A stretch of DNA of 36,316 bases from an uncultured Pelagibacteraceae bacterium. GTDB lineage: Bacteria; Pseudomonadota; Alphaproteobacteria; Pelagibacterales; Pelagibacteraceae. Within the stretch, counting starts at the first letter, position 1. Each line of letters begins with the position of its first letter. The translations under genes were made by a program, and so were the position numbers. The stretch lies in assembly GCA_902576335.1 (NCBI GenBank), contig CACGVC010000009.1, forward strand, positions 1-36,316. The letters run 5' to 3'. Below, one piece after another: positions 19,450 to 27,965 of the stretch. The notes under the pieces are model-generated. The model searched no databases. It was not told the origin of the DNA and worked only from the letters and a program-made list of their open reading frames with translations.

Positions 19450-19623
19450 ATGGCTAAGAAAAAAAGGAAAAAAGCTGTAAATAAAAAAAGAAAGAAAACA
19501 AAAAAGTCGATTAAAAAAAGAAAAAAACTTAAAGCGGTACGACAAAAAAAACTTTCTTCAGTAAAAAAACCTAAAAAAAATCTTAAGTCAAAATCAAAAA
19601 AACGCAAAACAAGAGGAGTAAAA
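19450..19623 (+). other. Lys/Arg-rich in-frame reading frame upstream of the aldehyde dehydrogenase
   Basis: From ATG 19450 there are 58 codons, 34 of them Lys or Arg, reading straight into the dehydrogenase frame with no stop. It starts [20 protein letters not shown]. No ribosome-binding site precedes ATG 19450, while AGGAG lies five bases before the internal ATG at 19624. It may be an N-terminal tail of the enzyme, a separate coding remnant, or an A-rich leader that happens to stay open. Confidence 0.45.
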
Positions 19624-21168
19624 ATGAGTGCAGAAGCGATGAAAGTGTCATCTGTATTAGATACCTCTCATTTAAAGGTTAAATTTCCGTTTAAAGCTAA
19701 ATATGGAAATTACATAAATGGAAAATTTGTGGAACCTAAATCAGGCAAATATTTTGATAATGTTAGTCCGATTTCTAATGAGAAAATCTGTTCAGTTGCG
19801 CGTTCAAATGAGCAAGACGTTGAAGCGGCATTAGATGCAGCTCACGCAGCTTTCCCTGAGTGGGGAAAGACAGACATCACTACAAGATCAAACATCTTGT
19901 ATAAAATTGCTGATGTTTTGGAAAAAAATCTAAACTTATTAGCTGTAGCTGAATGTTTAGATAATGGAAAACCTATCAGAGAATGTATGGCGGCAGACTT
20001 ACCTTTGGTTATTGATCATTGGAGATATTTTGCTGGGGTAATTAGAGCGGAAGAAGGATCTATCGCTGAGATTGCTAATAACCAATATTCATACAATTTT
20101 CATGAACCATTAGGAGTAGTTGGTCAGATAGTTCCGTGGAATTTCCCATTATTAATGGCAACATGGAAGTTAGCACCAGCACTTGCTGCAGGAAACTGTT
20201 CAGTTTTAAAACCAGCTGAGCAAACTCCAGCATCAATTATGGTAATGATGGAACTAATTGGAGATTTATTACCTCCAGGAGTAGTTAACATTGTTAGTGG
20301 TTTTGGATTAGAAGCAGGTAAACCTTTAGCGTCCTCTAAAAGAGTAGCTAAAGTTGCATTTACTGGTGAAACAACAACTGGAAGATTGATTATGCAGTAT
20401 GCTGCACAAAACATAATTCCAATTACTTTGGAATTAGGTGGAAAATCTCCGAATATTTTCTTTGAAGATGTTATGGAAAAAGATGATGACTTCTTTGATA
20501 AATGTATCGAAGGTTTTGTCATGTTCAATCTTAACCAAGGTGAAGTTTGTACTTGTCCAAGTAGAGCTTTAATACAAGAGTCGATCTATGATAAATTCAT
20601 GGAAAGAGCTATTGCTAGAACTAAAGCTGTTGTTCAAGATAATCCTTTAAAAATGGAAACAATGATTGGAGCTCAAGCATCTGTAGAGCAAATGGAGAAG
20701 ATAAAATCTTATCTAGAGCTTGGAAAAAAAGAAGGTGCTAAAGTTCTGACTGGTGGTAGCGTTGCTAAGTTAAATAGTGGATTGGAAAAAGGAAACTATA
20801 TCCAACCTACTGTTTTCGAAGCTAAAAATGACATGCGTATATCACAAGAAGAAATCTTTGGACCTGTTGTATCTGTGATTAAATTTAAAGATGAAGCAGA
20901 AGCATTAAAAATTGCTAATGATACTCTTTATGGTTTAGGCGCAGCTGTATGGACCAGAAATGGAAACATAGCTCATAGAATGGGAAGAGCGATACAAGCA
21001 GGGATAGTATGGACTAATTGCTATCATGCTTATCCTGCTCACTCTCCATTTGGTGGCTACAAACAATCTGGAGTTGGTAGAGAAACTCACAAAATGATGC
21101 TTAATCATTACAGACAGAATAAGAACTTACACGTTTCTTATGCTGAGAAAAAATTAGGCTTCTTTTAA
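19624..21168 (+). CDS. NAD(P)-dependent aldehyde dehydrogenase, AldB/ExaC type
   Basis: From ATG 19624 the protein has 514 residues and normal ALDH architecture. It contains [40 protein letters not shown], the catalytic glutamate E270 in [10 protein letters not shown], and the nucleophile C309 in [10 protein letters not shown] with a second cysteine at C311. The GEVCTC form and [19 protein letters not shown] ending are those of AldB/ExaC acetaldehyde-type dehydrogenases. This type is often next to DUF779, as here. It would oxidise a short aldehyde to the acid in the cytoplasm. I chose 19624 because of the AGGAG; an in-frame ATG at 19450 would add the basic tail described above. Confidence 0.93.
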   Translation: MSAEAMKVSSVLDTSHLKVKFPFKAKYGNYINGKFVEPKSGKYFDNVSPISNEKICSVARSNEQDVEAALDAAHAAFPEWGKTDITTRSNILYKIADVLEKNLNLLAVAECLDNGKPIRECMAADLPLVIDHWRYFAGVIRAEEGSIAEIANNQYSYNFHEPLGVVGQIVPWNFPLLMATWKLAPALAAGNCSVLKPAEQTPASIMVMMELIGDLLPPGVVNIVSGFGLEAGKPLASSKRVAKVAFTGETTTGRLIMQYAAQNIIPITLELGGKSPNIFFEDVMEKDDDFFDKCIEGFVMFNLNQGEVCTCPSRALIQESIYDKFMERAIARTKAVVQDNPLKMETMIGAQASVEQMEKIKSYLELGKKEGAKVLTGGSVAKLNSGLEKGNYIQPTVFEAKNDMRISQEEIFGPVVSVIKFKDEAEALKIANDTLYGLGAAVWTRNGNIAHRMGRAIQAGIVWTNCYHAYPAHSPFGGYKQSGVGRETHKMMLNHYRQNKNLHVSYAEKKLGFF

Positions 21169-21184
21169 ACAAATAATATATAAT

Positions 21185-21209
21185 GGCCCATGATTCGATA
21201 TCATGGGCC
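21185..21209 (+). other. Hairpin between the aldehyde dehydrogenase and DUF779 genes
   Basis: GGCCCATGA (21185-21193) and TCATGGGCC (21201-21209) form a perfect 9-base-pair stem around the 7-base loop TTCGATA. It is GC-rich for this genome. No T-run follows on the plus strand, so it is not a standard terminator. It may stabilise or separate the two cistrons in RNA. Confidence 0.6.
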
Positions 21210-21220
21210 AGAGAAAAAAT

Positions 21221-21574
21221 ATGAAAGTATCTGCAACACGTTCGGCTTTAAGCTTATTATCTGAATTAAAAGAAAAGTATGGTGAAAAATTGATGTTTCA
21301 CCAATCCGGAGGATGTTGTGATGGAAGTGCGCCTATGTGTTTTCAGGAAGGTGAATTTCCTTTAGGTGATAATGATATAAAATTAGGTGAAATTGGAGGC
21401 GTCCCGTTTTACATGAATGGAGACCAATATGAAAAATGGAAACACACCGATTTAACAATAGATGCAGTAAAAGGTATTGGTGGAATGTTTTCACTGGATA
21501 ATGGCACAGGAAGAAGATTCTTAACAAAATCTGAAATTTGTCTTGTTGTCGATAATGATAATCCAAATCATTAA
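21221..21574 (+). CDS. DUF779 protein, partner of AldB-type aldehyde dehydrogenase
   Basis: This 117-residue protein contains LMFHQSGGCCDGSAPMCF and FYMNGDQYEKWKHTDLTIDA, the DUF779 pattern with conserved cysteines. The family is found next to AldB/ExaC dehydrogenases, but its biochemical role is not established. I place the start at ATG 21221; an in-frame ATG at 21203 lies inside the hairpin and adds six residues unlike the family. It is probably expressed with the dehydrogenase 52 bases upstream. Confidence 0.85.
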   Translation: MKVSATRSALSLLSELKEKYGEKLMFHQSGGCCDGSAPMCFQEGEFPLGDNDIKLGEIGGVPFYMNGDQYEKWKHTDLTIDAVKGIGGMFSLDNGTGRRFLTKSEICLVVDNDNPNH

Positions 21575-21595
21575 ATAATCTCAAAATTTTTTAAA

Positions 21596-22069
21596 ATGTC
21601 TATTTATCTTAGTTCCCAAAAAATAATTAAAGAATGGATTGATTATAATAATCACATGAATGTTTCTTACTACCTTTTGATTTTTGATAAATATGGTGCA
21701 GATACGTTAAATAATATCTTCAAAATGGGAGAACATTCAGCAAAAACAACAGGTAAAAGCACTATGATTGTTGAGTCAAATATTACTTATAATCAGGAAT
21801 TAAAGGTTAATGATGAAGTAGATATTAATTTGATTTATTTCGATCATGATAAAAAAAGACTTCAATATAAAATGGAAATGATCCATAAAGAAAAAAAATA
21901 CCTAGCATCGACCATTGAAATATTAGCTTTGTATGTTGATTTAAATACAAGAAAAGTTTCTGAGTTCGAGGAAGAAAAAGTCAAGATTATGGATGATTAC
22001 ATAAAAAAAAACGCTTCAAACTTTAACAGTGAAAATTTAAAATTCTCACACAAATTAAAAAAAAATTAA
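21596..22069 (+). CDS. Hotdog-fold thioesterase (4HBT-like)
   Basis: The 157-residue protein has the hotdog opening WIDYNNHMNVSYYLLIFDKY, where the Asp/Asn-His-Met pattern matches acyl-CoA thioesterases of the 4-hydroxybenzoyl-CoA/betainyl-CoA type. VESNITYNQELKVNDEVDIN is the central strand region. It probably hydrolyses an acyl-CoA in the cytoplasm; the substrate is unknown. It starts 21 bases after the DUF779 stop and may share its message. The gene ends two bases before the 22071 hairpin. Confidence 0.75.
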   Translation: MSIYLSSQKIIKEWIDYNNHMNVSYYLLIFDKYGADTLNNIFKMGEHSAKTTGKSTMIVESNITYNQELKVNDEVDINLIYFDHDKKRLQYKMEMIHKEKKYLASTIEILALYVDLNTRKVSEFEEEKVKIMDDYIKKNASNFNSENLKFSHKLKKN

Positions 22070-22070
22070 T

Positions 22071-22099
22071 ATAACTTCCAGTCCGCTACTGGAAGTTAT
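22071..22099 (-). terminator. Rho-independent terminator for the GYD-domain gene, possibly bidirectional
   Basis: A perfect 12-base-pair stem (22071-22082 with 22088-22099) closes the 5-base loop CCGCT. On the minus strand it is followed by ATTAATTTTTTTTT, a good U-tract, nine bases after the GYD stop. On the plus strand the following sequence is only weakly T-rich, so ending the thioesterase message here is less certain. Confidence 0.82.
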
Positions 22100-22107
22100 A
22101 CATAAAA

Positions 22108-22425
22108 TTACTGACCGGGTGCTTTATAACCAATTTTACTTGCTTTTGTTGTTGCTTTAGTGAAATCAATTGCCTCTAGTATTGTAAGATTTCTAACAGC
22201 TCCTGATGCCTCAACAACAAGTTTTATTGCAGCAAAGTCATCAAAACTTGGTACATCAGTAACAACTACAAAGTCATATGAGCCTCTTACAATGTCCATA
22301 CTGTGCATAGTTCCGCCCATTGCTTTTGTTAATTGTTCCACGACAGCTTTTCTATCACTTGTTGGATCTTTTAAAAATCCTTGAAAAGCTTTTTCAGTGT
22401 AGTTTCCCATTATATATGCTTTCAT
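22108..22425 (-). CDS. GYD-domain protein
   Basis: This 105-residue soluble protein has the GYD-domain hallmark GSYDFVVVTDVPSFDDFAAI with a preceding VEQLTKAMGG segment and a dimeric ferredoxin-like fold expected. No function is established for the family. A clear ribosome-binding site (AGAGGT) precedes the ATG. It stands alone between the thioesterase and the ABC transporter, with its own terminator, so it is probably a single-gene transcript. Confidence 0.82.
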   Translation of the reverse strand: MKAYIMGNYTEKAFQGFLKDPTSDRKAVVEQLTKAMGGTMHSMDIVRGSYDFVVVTDVPSFDDFAAIKLVVEASGAVRNLTILEAIDFTKATTKASKIGYKAPGQ

Positions 22426-22493
22426 ATGTTACCTCTTTCTTTATTTAATAAATATTACAGCAAAATTTATGTATGTAGAAGTGGTATATTTGT

Positions 22494-23288
22494 CTAATTA
22501 TTTTCTATTCGGTCCATTTCTTTAAGTTCGACTTCTAACTTGTCTAATTCCTCACCACCTGCCATCATGCTTAAAAGTTTTTCTCTAGATATATCTTTTT
22601 TTTGAAATGTTCCCATACTTTTTCCTCGATTTAAAACTGTAAAACTATTTCCAACAGGATAAGCATGATGAACGTTGTGTGTTATTAAAATTACAGCTAA
22701 GCCTTGTGATGCTGCTTTAACAATATATTTTAGGACCATTGAAGCTTGATGTACACCTAATGCTGATGTTGGTTCATCTAATACCAAAACTTTTGCCCCA
22801 AAATAAATTGCTCTAGAAATAGCGAGACATTGTCTTTCACCTCCAGACATCGTACCGACGGCTTGTGATGGGTCTCTCACATCAATACCTATTTGTCCCA
22901 TTCTTTCTGCAGCTATAGTGTTTGCTTTTTCAATATCAAAAGTTTTGAAAAAAGGTAAACCTTTTTGTGGCTCTCTACCCATAAAAAAATTTCTAGTAAC
23001 ACTCATAAGGGAAACTAATGCTAAATCTTGATAAACAGTACCTATCCCAATATCCAAAGCATCTCGTGGTGAGTCAAAAACTATTTTTTGATCTTCAAAA
23101 ATAATTTCACCTTCATCAGGCTTATGAACGCCTGCTAAAGTTTTTATCAAAGTAGATTTTCCAGCTCCATTGTCACCAAGTAAGCACATTATTTCACCTT
23201 TTTTTAATTTCATAGTGACATCTTTCAAAGCAATTACTTTACCAAAAAATTTACTTATATTATTGAATTGAACTAAATATTCAGACAT
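22494..23288 (-). CDS. Sugar ABC transporter ATP-binding protein (single-domain, FrcA-like)
   Basis: The 264-residue ATPase has Walker [12 protein letters not shown], signature [14 protein letters not shown] and Walker [10 protein letters not shown]. It resembles one half of the RbsA/XylG carbohydrate ATPases, like the single-domain FrcA of rhizobia, so it should act as a homodimer. The start is ATG 23288, whose A is the last base of the permease TGA; the GTG just before it is not needed. It drives import through the neighbouring permease. The substrate is inferred from the catabolic genes nearby. Confidence 0.93.
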   Translation of the reverse strand: MSEYLVQFNNISKFFGKVIALKDVTMKLKKGEIMCLLGDNGAGKSTLIKTLAGVHKPDEGEIIFEDQKIVFDSPRDALDIGIGTVYQDLALVSLMSVTRNFFMGREPQKGLPFFKTFDIEKANTIAAERMGQIGIDVRDPSQAVGTMSGGERQCLAISRAIYFGAKVLVLDEPTSALGVHQASMVLKYIVKAASQGLAVILITHNVHHAYPVGNSFTVLNRGKSMGTFQKKDISREKLLSMMAGGEELDKLEVELKEMDRIENN

Positions 23289-24415
23289 CACTTAGTCTCC
23301 GTAACTTTTTTTCTAATATAGTTATTGAATACTACTGCAATTAACATCATTGCGCCTAAAAAAACCTTAAACCAATCAGTATCCACATCTGTATAAAAAA
23401 TTCCCATTGATACAGTGCCAAAAATAATAGCGCCCAATGCTGCTCCGATGGCAGAGCCATAACCTCCAGTCAAAAGACAACCGCCAACCACGGCAGCTGC
23501 TATTGCTTCCAATTCTTTTAAAGTTCCTCTCATAGTATCTGCAGAACCTGCATCTAAAACTTGAATACAAGCAAATATTGTCGATGCTACAGCTGTTCCA
23601 ATAAATAGACTTATTTTTACTTTTCCAACAGGTACACCAACATTTGTAGCACCAACTTTATCTCCACCTGATGCAAATATCCAATTTCCATATCTAGTTT
23701 TCATAAGTATCCAAGTCGCAAATAATGTAAGAGCAATAAACCATATTACTGATGGTGGAATACCTGTAGCTAATGGTGTACCGTCAGTTCTTAGCGCAAT
23801 TAATTTCATCGATCCTAGCCATGTGAATAACCATTGAAAAGTATCTGTTGCAAACAACCAAGCGATTGGATCATCCTCTATTAAAACTCTTAATCCTGGT
23901 ACTTGAGTTCTTCCTGTGATTAATCTCGTAATAGCTAAAGTTGCCCCTCTTAAAATGAACAACATTGCAAGAGTTACTATGAAGGATGGAAGACCAGTTT
24001 TTACTACCATTATACCATTGAAATAACCAATTAGTACTGCCATAGCAAAAGCAAAAATAATACTCGTCCACAAAGGCCAGCCCCAATAAATTGCAGGTAT
24101 AGCGATACAGATTCCTGCAAAACCAATCATTGATCCAATTGATAAATCAAACTCTCCACCGATCATTAACATTGCAGCAGCAATAGCAATAATTCCTAAA
24201 TTAGCTGAAACATCTAAAAAATTTAATGTCCCATAAGCGCTAAACATTCCAGTGTCACCAGCAACTATTCCGAAAAAAATAAAAACTAAAATTGAGCCGC
24301 CTAAAGCACCAAGCTCTGGTCTGTTTAATAAAACTCTAAGAGGTGAAATTTTTTTAAGTCTTTCATCTTGTCCACTATCTTTTTTAGATTGAATACTCTC
24401 TGATTTTACAGACAT
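23288..24415 (-). CDS. Sugar ABC transporter permease (RbsC/FrcC family)
   Basis: The 375-residue membrane protein has about ten hydrophobic helices after a charged N-terminal tail. Motifs such as [36 protein letters not shown] and [21 protein letters not shown] are those of the BPD_transp_2 permeases for ribose, xylose, fructose and inositol. It pairs with the ATPase (1-base overlap) and the binding protein upstream. A terminator-like hairpin separates it from the binding protein gene. Confidence 0.93.
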   Translation of the reverse strand: MSVKSESIQSKKDSGQDERLKKISPLRVLLNRPELGALGGSILVFIFFGIVAGDTGMFSAYGTLNFLDVSANLGIIAIAAAMLMIGGEFDLSIGSMIGFAGICIAIPAIYWGWPLWTSIIFAFAMAVLIGYFNGIMVVKTGLPSFIVTLAMLFILRGATLAITRLITGRTQVPGLRVLIEDDPIAWLFATDTFQWLFTWLGSMKLIALRTDGTPLATGIPPSVIWFIALTLFATWILMKTRYGNWIFASGGDKVGATNVGVPVGKVKISLFIGTAVASTIFACIQVLDAGSADTMRGTLKELEAIAAAVVGGCLLTGGYGSAIGAALGAIIFGTVSMGIFYTDVDTDWFKVFLGAMMLIAVVFNNYIRKKVTETK

Positions 24416-24446
24416 ATAAAAATTATAATTTAAAGATGATTAAAAA

Positions 24447-24476
24447 AAAGGCCTGACTAACATTAGTCAGGCCTTT
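24447..24476 (-). terminator. Intra-operon terminator between the binding protein and permease genes
   Basis: A perfect 13-base-pair stem (24447-24459 with 24464-24476) and 4-base loop sits 12 bases after the binding-protein stop. On the minus strand it is followed by a run of T (A8 at 24442-24449 on the plus strand). Partial read-through would let the binding protein be made in excess over permease and ATPase, as is common for such importers. Confidence 0.85.
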
Positions 24477-24487
24477 AATTCATATTT

Positions 24488-25411
24488 TTATCTATAACCT
24501 TGAGCTGCCCATTTAATTACTTTAGACGCATTGTCAGGAGTAACAAACCCAGGTCCAGTCATTACTACACCTGCTGGCATTGTTCCCCATCTCATATATT
24601 GTCCAAAGATAGCTATTGGTAAATATCCTTGTAGATATTGCTGTTGGTCAATTAAAAACTCTACTTTTCCTGCAGCAGCAGCTTTTAACATATTTGGAGA
24701 CATATCAAATGTTCCTAATCTTACAGAACCAACTTTTCCAGCTGACTCAAGTGCTTTCAAAGCTGCTTCACCAGATAATCCAGCACCTAAAGTTAGAATA
24801 GTGTCATAGCCACCACCTAATTTTGCAGCAACAGCTTTTTGAATTTCTGTTGGGTCATTTGATGTACCTAAAATATCAACAGATCCACCAAAACCTTTTT
24901 TGAAACCAGCACATCTTCTATCAAGTGCAACGTTTCCTACCTCATGGTTAACACATAATGCTTTTTTTCCCCCAGCGGCTTTCATTTTTTGTCCACCACC
25001 TACACCTGCTTCAAACTCAGTTTGTCCAACGTGTGCACTAATTCCTAAAGATGCATAATCATCAGATCCAGAGTTCATTGATATTACAGGAATACCAGCA
25101 GCAATCGCAGCTTTAACTGATTTTCCTAAAGCAGCAGCATCTGGTAATGTGATCACAATACCTTTTGGTTTTTGCGATACAGCATTATCAATTAATTTTG
25201 CCATTTCCACCATATCAAAAGTTGCTGGTGCTGTGTATTTACAAGACACTCCCATGTCTTTACATCCAGCATCAACTCCATTTTTAGCAACTGACCAGAA
25301 AGGATCATTTGCTTGACCATGAGAAACAACAATTATATCTACAGCTAAAGCAGATACAGACATCATTGCCCATGCAGCTAAAGCCAATATAAAGTTTTTT
25401 ATTGTTTTCAT
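24488..25411 (-). CDS. Periplasmic sugar-binding protein of the ABC importer
   Basis: The 307-residue protein begins with a signal peptide whose likely cleavage is after A23 (SALA|VD). The mature part is a type I periplasmic-binding fold (Peripla_BP_4): IIVVSHGQANDPFWSVAKNG, a KGIVITLPDAAALG segment and NDPTEIQKAVAAKLGGGYDT. The composition is unusually rich in Ala and Gly for this genome, as expected for an abundant exported protein. A strong AGGGGA ribosome-binding site precedes the ATG. With IolG, IolE and IolD-like genes nearby the ligand may be myo-inositol or a related cyclitol, which is an inference. Confidence 0.9.
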   Translation of the reverse strand: MKTIKNFILALAAWAMMSVSALAVDIIVVSHGQANDPFWSVAKNGVDAGCKDMGVSCKYTAPATFDMVEMAKLIDNAVSQKPKGIVITLPDAAALGKSVKAAIAAGIPVISMNSGSDDYASLGISAHVGQTEFEAGVGGGQKMKAAGGKKALCVNHEVGNVALDRRCAGFKKGFGGSVDILGTSNDPTEIQKAVAAKLGGGYDTILTLGAGLSGEAALKALESAGKVGSVRLGTFDMSPNMLKAAAAGKVEFLIDQQQYLQGYLPIAIFGQYMRWGTMPAGVVMTGPGFVTPDNASKVIKWAAQGYR

Positions 25412-25512
25412 TATTCCCCTTTAATTAAAGTTAACTTTTAAAAGTAAAATCTAATCAAAATATTATTTAGTTGTAAAGCAGACAGGTTGTATTCTACTAA
25501 GGGTTGATTCAA

Positions 25513-26514
25513 TTAAAGATTAAGTTTTTCAAACTTTTTTGATCTTAAAGATTTTTGAGCTGCATTCGCAATTATCAGAGCTTTTCTTCCCTCTTCAAAT
25601 CCTGCAAGAGGTTGAATTTTCTTTCTAATAAATTTTGCAAAATCCTTTAATTGATTTTTATAAGCATCTTTATACCTCTCAATAAAAAAATTAAGCAAAG
25701 GAGATTTATTTGAAGTTGATTGTGCAGAATATAAAGATGTCTCGTTTTGTCTTTTATTTTCTGAAATTAACATACCTTTTGATCCAAATAATTCTATTCT
25801 TTGATCATAACCGAAACTACAATGTCTAGAATTAGTTATTATGCACTGAACGCCAGCTTTAGATCTAATTATAGTAGATGCTAATTCAAAATCATTAATT
25901 TTATCAAATCTTTTGTCTGAAATGTTGCTGCCAGAGGCTATTATTTTTGCAGGTTCATCATTGCCAAGATAGAATCTAACAAGATCAAAATCATGGATCA
26001 TCATATCTCTAAAAATACCACCAGATTCTTTTAAATATTTCATAGTTGGTGGTGCAGGATCACGACTAGTGATAATAATTTTTTCTAATTTACCTATTTT
26101 TCCATTTAGTAATTGTTTTCTTAAATTATTGTGAGTTGGATCATATCTTCTATTAAAACCTAATTGTATTTTTGGATTTAATCTTTTAATTTTTTTTTTG
26201 CAGGATTCAATTTTTTTTATACTTAAATCCAGTGGTTTTTCACAAAAAATAATCTTTTTATTTTTTACGCCATCTAGAATAAATTTAATATGTGTAGATG
26301 TTGTTGAGGCGATAAAAATAGCTTTTATATCTTTGTCCTTATAAGCTATAGATGGATTATATATAGCTTTTGTTTTTAATGTTTTTGAATATTTTTTAGA
26401 TAAATTTTGTTCAATGTCATAAATATATTTAAGACTAAAATCTTTACTACGCATTAAATTTTTTCCATGCATAATACCAATTCTACCAAGTCCAAATAAA
26501 GCTATATCAATCAT
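25513..26514 (-). CDS. iolG: Gfo/Idh/MocA oxidoreductase, probable myo-inositol 2-dehydrogenase
   Basis: This 333-residue NAD(P)-dependent enzyme has a Rossmann start ALFGLGRIGIMHGKN, the EKP motif with K93, and FRDMMIHDFDLVRFYLG with D170 and H174 matching the catalytic Asp/His of IolG. It would oxidise myo-inositol to 2-keto-myo-inositol (scyllo-inosose). Placement between the importer and the IolE-like gene supports inositol as substrate, though scyllo-inositol or another cyclitol is possible. The gene is divergent from iolE by 45 bases. Confidence 0.82.
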   Translation of the reverse strand: MIDIALFGLGRIGIMHGKNLMRSKDFSLKYIYDIEQNLSKKYSKTLKTKAIYNPSIAYKDKDIKAIFIASTTSTHIKFILDGVKNKKIIFCEKPLDLSIKKIESCKKKIKRLNPKIQLGFNRRYDPTHNNLRKQLLNGKIGKLEKIIITSRDPAPPTMKYLKESGGIFRDMMIHDFDLVRFYLGNDEPAKIIASGSNISDKRFDKINDFELASTIIRSKAGVQCIITNSRHCSFGYDQRIELFGSKGMLISENKRQNETSLYSAQSTSNKSPLLNFFIERYKDAYKNQLKDFAKFIRKKIQPLAGFEEGRKALIIANAAQKSLRSKKFEKLNL

Positions 26515-26559
26515 TTAAAATTTGTATTAAAATAATAACTTAACTAAAAAAAATTTCTT

Positions 26560-27462
26560 ATGCCAGTAAAATTAGGAGTTGCACCAATCGCATGGAGTAA
26601 TGATGACATGCCTGAATTAGGTGGTGAAACTACATTAGAGCAATGTTTAAAAGAAGCCAATGAAGCAGGGTATATAGGCGTAGAGTCTGGTGGAAAATTT
26701 CCAAAGAAATCTTCTGAATTAATTCCAAAATTGGATCAATTTAATCTTAAACTTTGCTCAGGGTGGTATGGCGCAAATCTTAGAAAAAATTCTGTTGAGG
26801 AAGAAAAAAAATCCATTCAAGAACAACTAAATTTATTTAAAGATTGTAATGCACCTTGTATAGTTTTCGCAGAAGTTTCTGGCTCTATACAAGGAGATCC
26901 TAATAGAAAATTATCAACTCGGCCTCAAATGGAAAAAGATGAATGGCAGAAGTTTTGTGAAAAAATTTCTGAACTAGGAAAATATTTAGAGGATGTAGGG
27001 ATGCCTTTGGCATATCACCATCATATGGGGACAGTAATTGAAACTCAAAAAGATACTGAAAGACTTATAGAAAATACTCATGAAAGTGTAAAATTAACAT
27101 TAGATACAGGACATATGTTATTTGCAAAAGGGGACTCAAAATCCATATTACAAAATTATCATGAGAGAATTTTGCACGTCCATTGTAAAGATATAAGAAA
27201 ACAAGTTCTTGAAAAATCTTTAAAAGAGGACTTAAGTTTTAGAGGTGCTTTCTTAGAGGGTGCGTTTACAGTGCCTGGAGATGGTTGTATTGATTATCAA
27301 CCTTTATTTAATGTATTAAAAAATTATAATTATTCAGGATGGTTGGTGGTTGAGGCAGAGCAGGATCCGGCAAAAGCAAATCCGTTTGAGTATGCAAAAA
27401 TTGGTTATAATTATCTTACAGATACATTAAAAAAATCTGAAATTGAAATTTATAAAAATTGA
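26560..27462 (+). CDS. iolE: IolE-like myo-inosose-2 dehydratase (sugar isomerase/epimerase fold)
   Basis: The 300-residue TIM-barrel protein opens KLGVAPIAWSNDDMPELGG, a pattern close to IolE. It then has EANEAGYIGVESGGKFPK, LAYHHHMGTVIE, KLTLDTGHMLFAKGD, ILHVHCKDIR and GWLVVEAEQDP, which supply the metal-binding His/Glu/Asp set. It would dehydrate 2-keto-myo-inositol to the trihydroxycyclohexanedione that IolD opens. The stop abuts that of the pilin-like gene, which runs the other way. Confidence 0.85.
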   Translation: MPVKLGVAPIAWSNDDMPELGGETTLEQCLKEANEAGYIGVESGGKFPKKSSELIPKLDQFNLKLCSGWYGANLRKNSVEEEKKSIQEQLNLFKDCNAPCIVFAEVSGSIQGDPNRKLSTRPQMEKDEWQKFCEKISELGKYLEDVGMPLAYHHHMGTVIETQKDTERLIENTHESVKLTLDTGHMLFAKGDSKSILQNYHERILHVHCKDIRKQVLEKSLKEDLSFRGAFLEGAFTVPGDGCIDYQPLFNVLKNYNYSGWLVVEAEQDPAKANPFEYAKIGYNYLTDTLKKSEIEIYKN

Positions 27463-27963
27463 TTATCTATAAAGTGAAGTTAGTTCATTATTTCCAGCAG
27501 CAACACATGGAGATTTAAAACAAGTACCCACAACCCATTCAGATCCAGGATCAGGTAAAAAATTTGATGACATCACAAATATAACACCCATCTCAACTGA
27601 CTGACCTGCTTTACCTTCTGCTTTAATTCTAGGATCAGGATCAGTTTTTACTTTAGTATCCTCTGAAAAAGGATTCTCTATATTAAGATTTTTGTTTATA
27701 TAATTCACAACTTTAGATGAAGACCATTCGTCATTGCATGGATCACCCCAAACAGTCAATTTACCTTCATCATTGTTCCCACAATTATTTATTTCTCCAT
27801 TAATAAAATCAACTACTTTCTTATGATTTTCTTTAACTAAGTTAGCTTTTGCTTCAACTGCGGGCCTTGTACTTGCAGTCCAGATCAACATACCAACCAC
27901 ATATACTAATGATAACAATACTAATGCTTCTAATAGTCCAAAATTTTTGAAATTTATTCGCAT
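27463..27963 (-). CDS. Pilin-like small protein with N-terminal membrane helix, function unknown
   Basis: The 166-residue protein begins MRINFKNFGLLEALVLLSLV and has one hydrophobic stretch at about residues 9-29. The FGLLEAL run with Glu five in from Phe is reminiscent of type IV pilin leaders, but the residue before Phe is Asn and not the Gly or Ala that prepilin peptidase needs, so cleavage is doubtful. The rest is outside the membrane by prediction, with four cysteines that could form two disulfides. I do not recognise the family. It lies two bases downstream of the hydroxyacid dehydrogenase, as the end of that operon. Confidence 0.65.
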   Translation of the reverse strand: MRINFKNFGLLEALVLLSLVYVVGMLIWTASTRPAVEAKANLVKENHKKVVDFINGEINNCGNNDEGKLTVWGDPCNDEWSSSKVVNYINKNLNIENPFSEDTKVKTDPDPRIKAEGKAGQSVEMGVIFVMSSNFLPDPGSEWVVGTCFKSPCVAAGNNELTSLYR

Positions 27964-27965
27964 AA

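Noticed and set aside
19362..19607. Phe-rich minus-strand open frame opposite the basic extension
   Set aside because: Its Phe/Leu runs are only the complement of the Lys codons on the plus strand.
21203..21220. DUF779 start at ATG 21203
   Set aside because: This ATG lies within the hairpin stem and adds six residues; ATG 21221 with AGAG upstream fits better.
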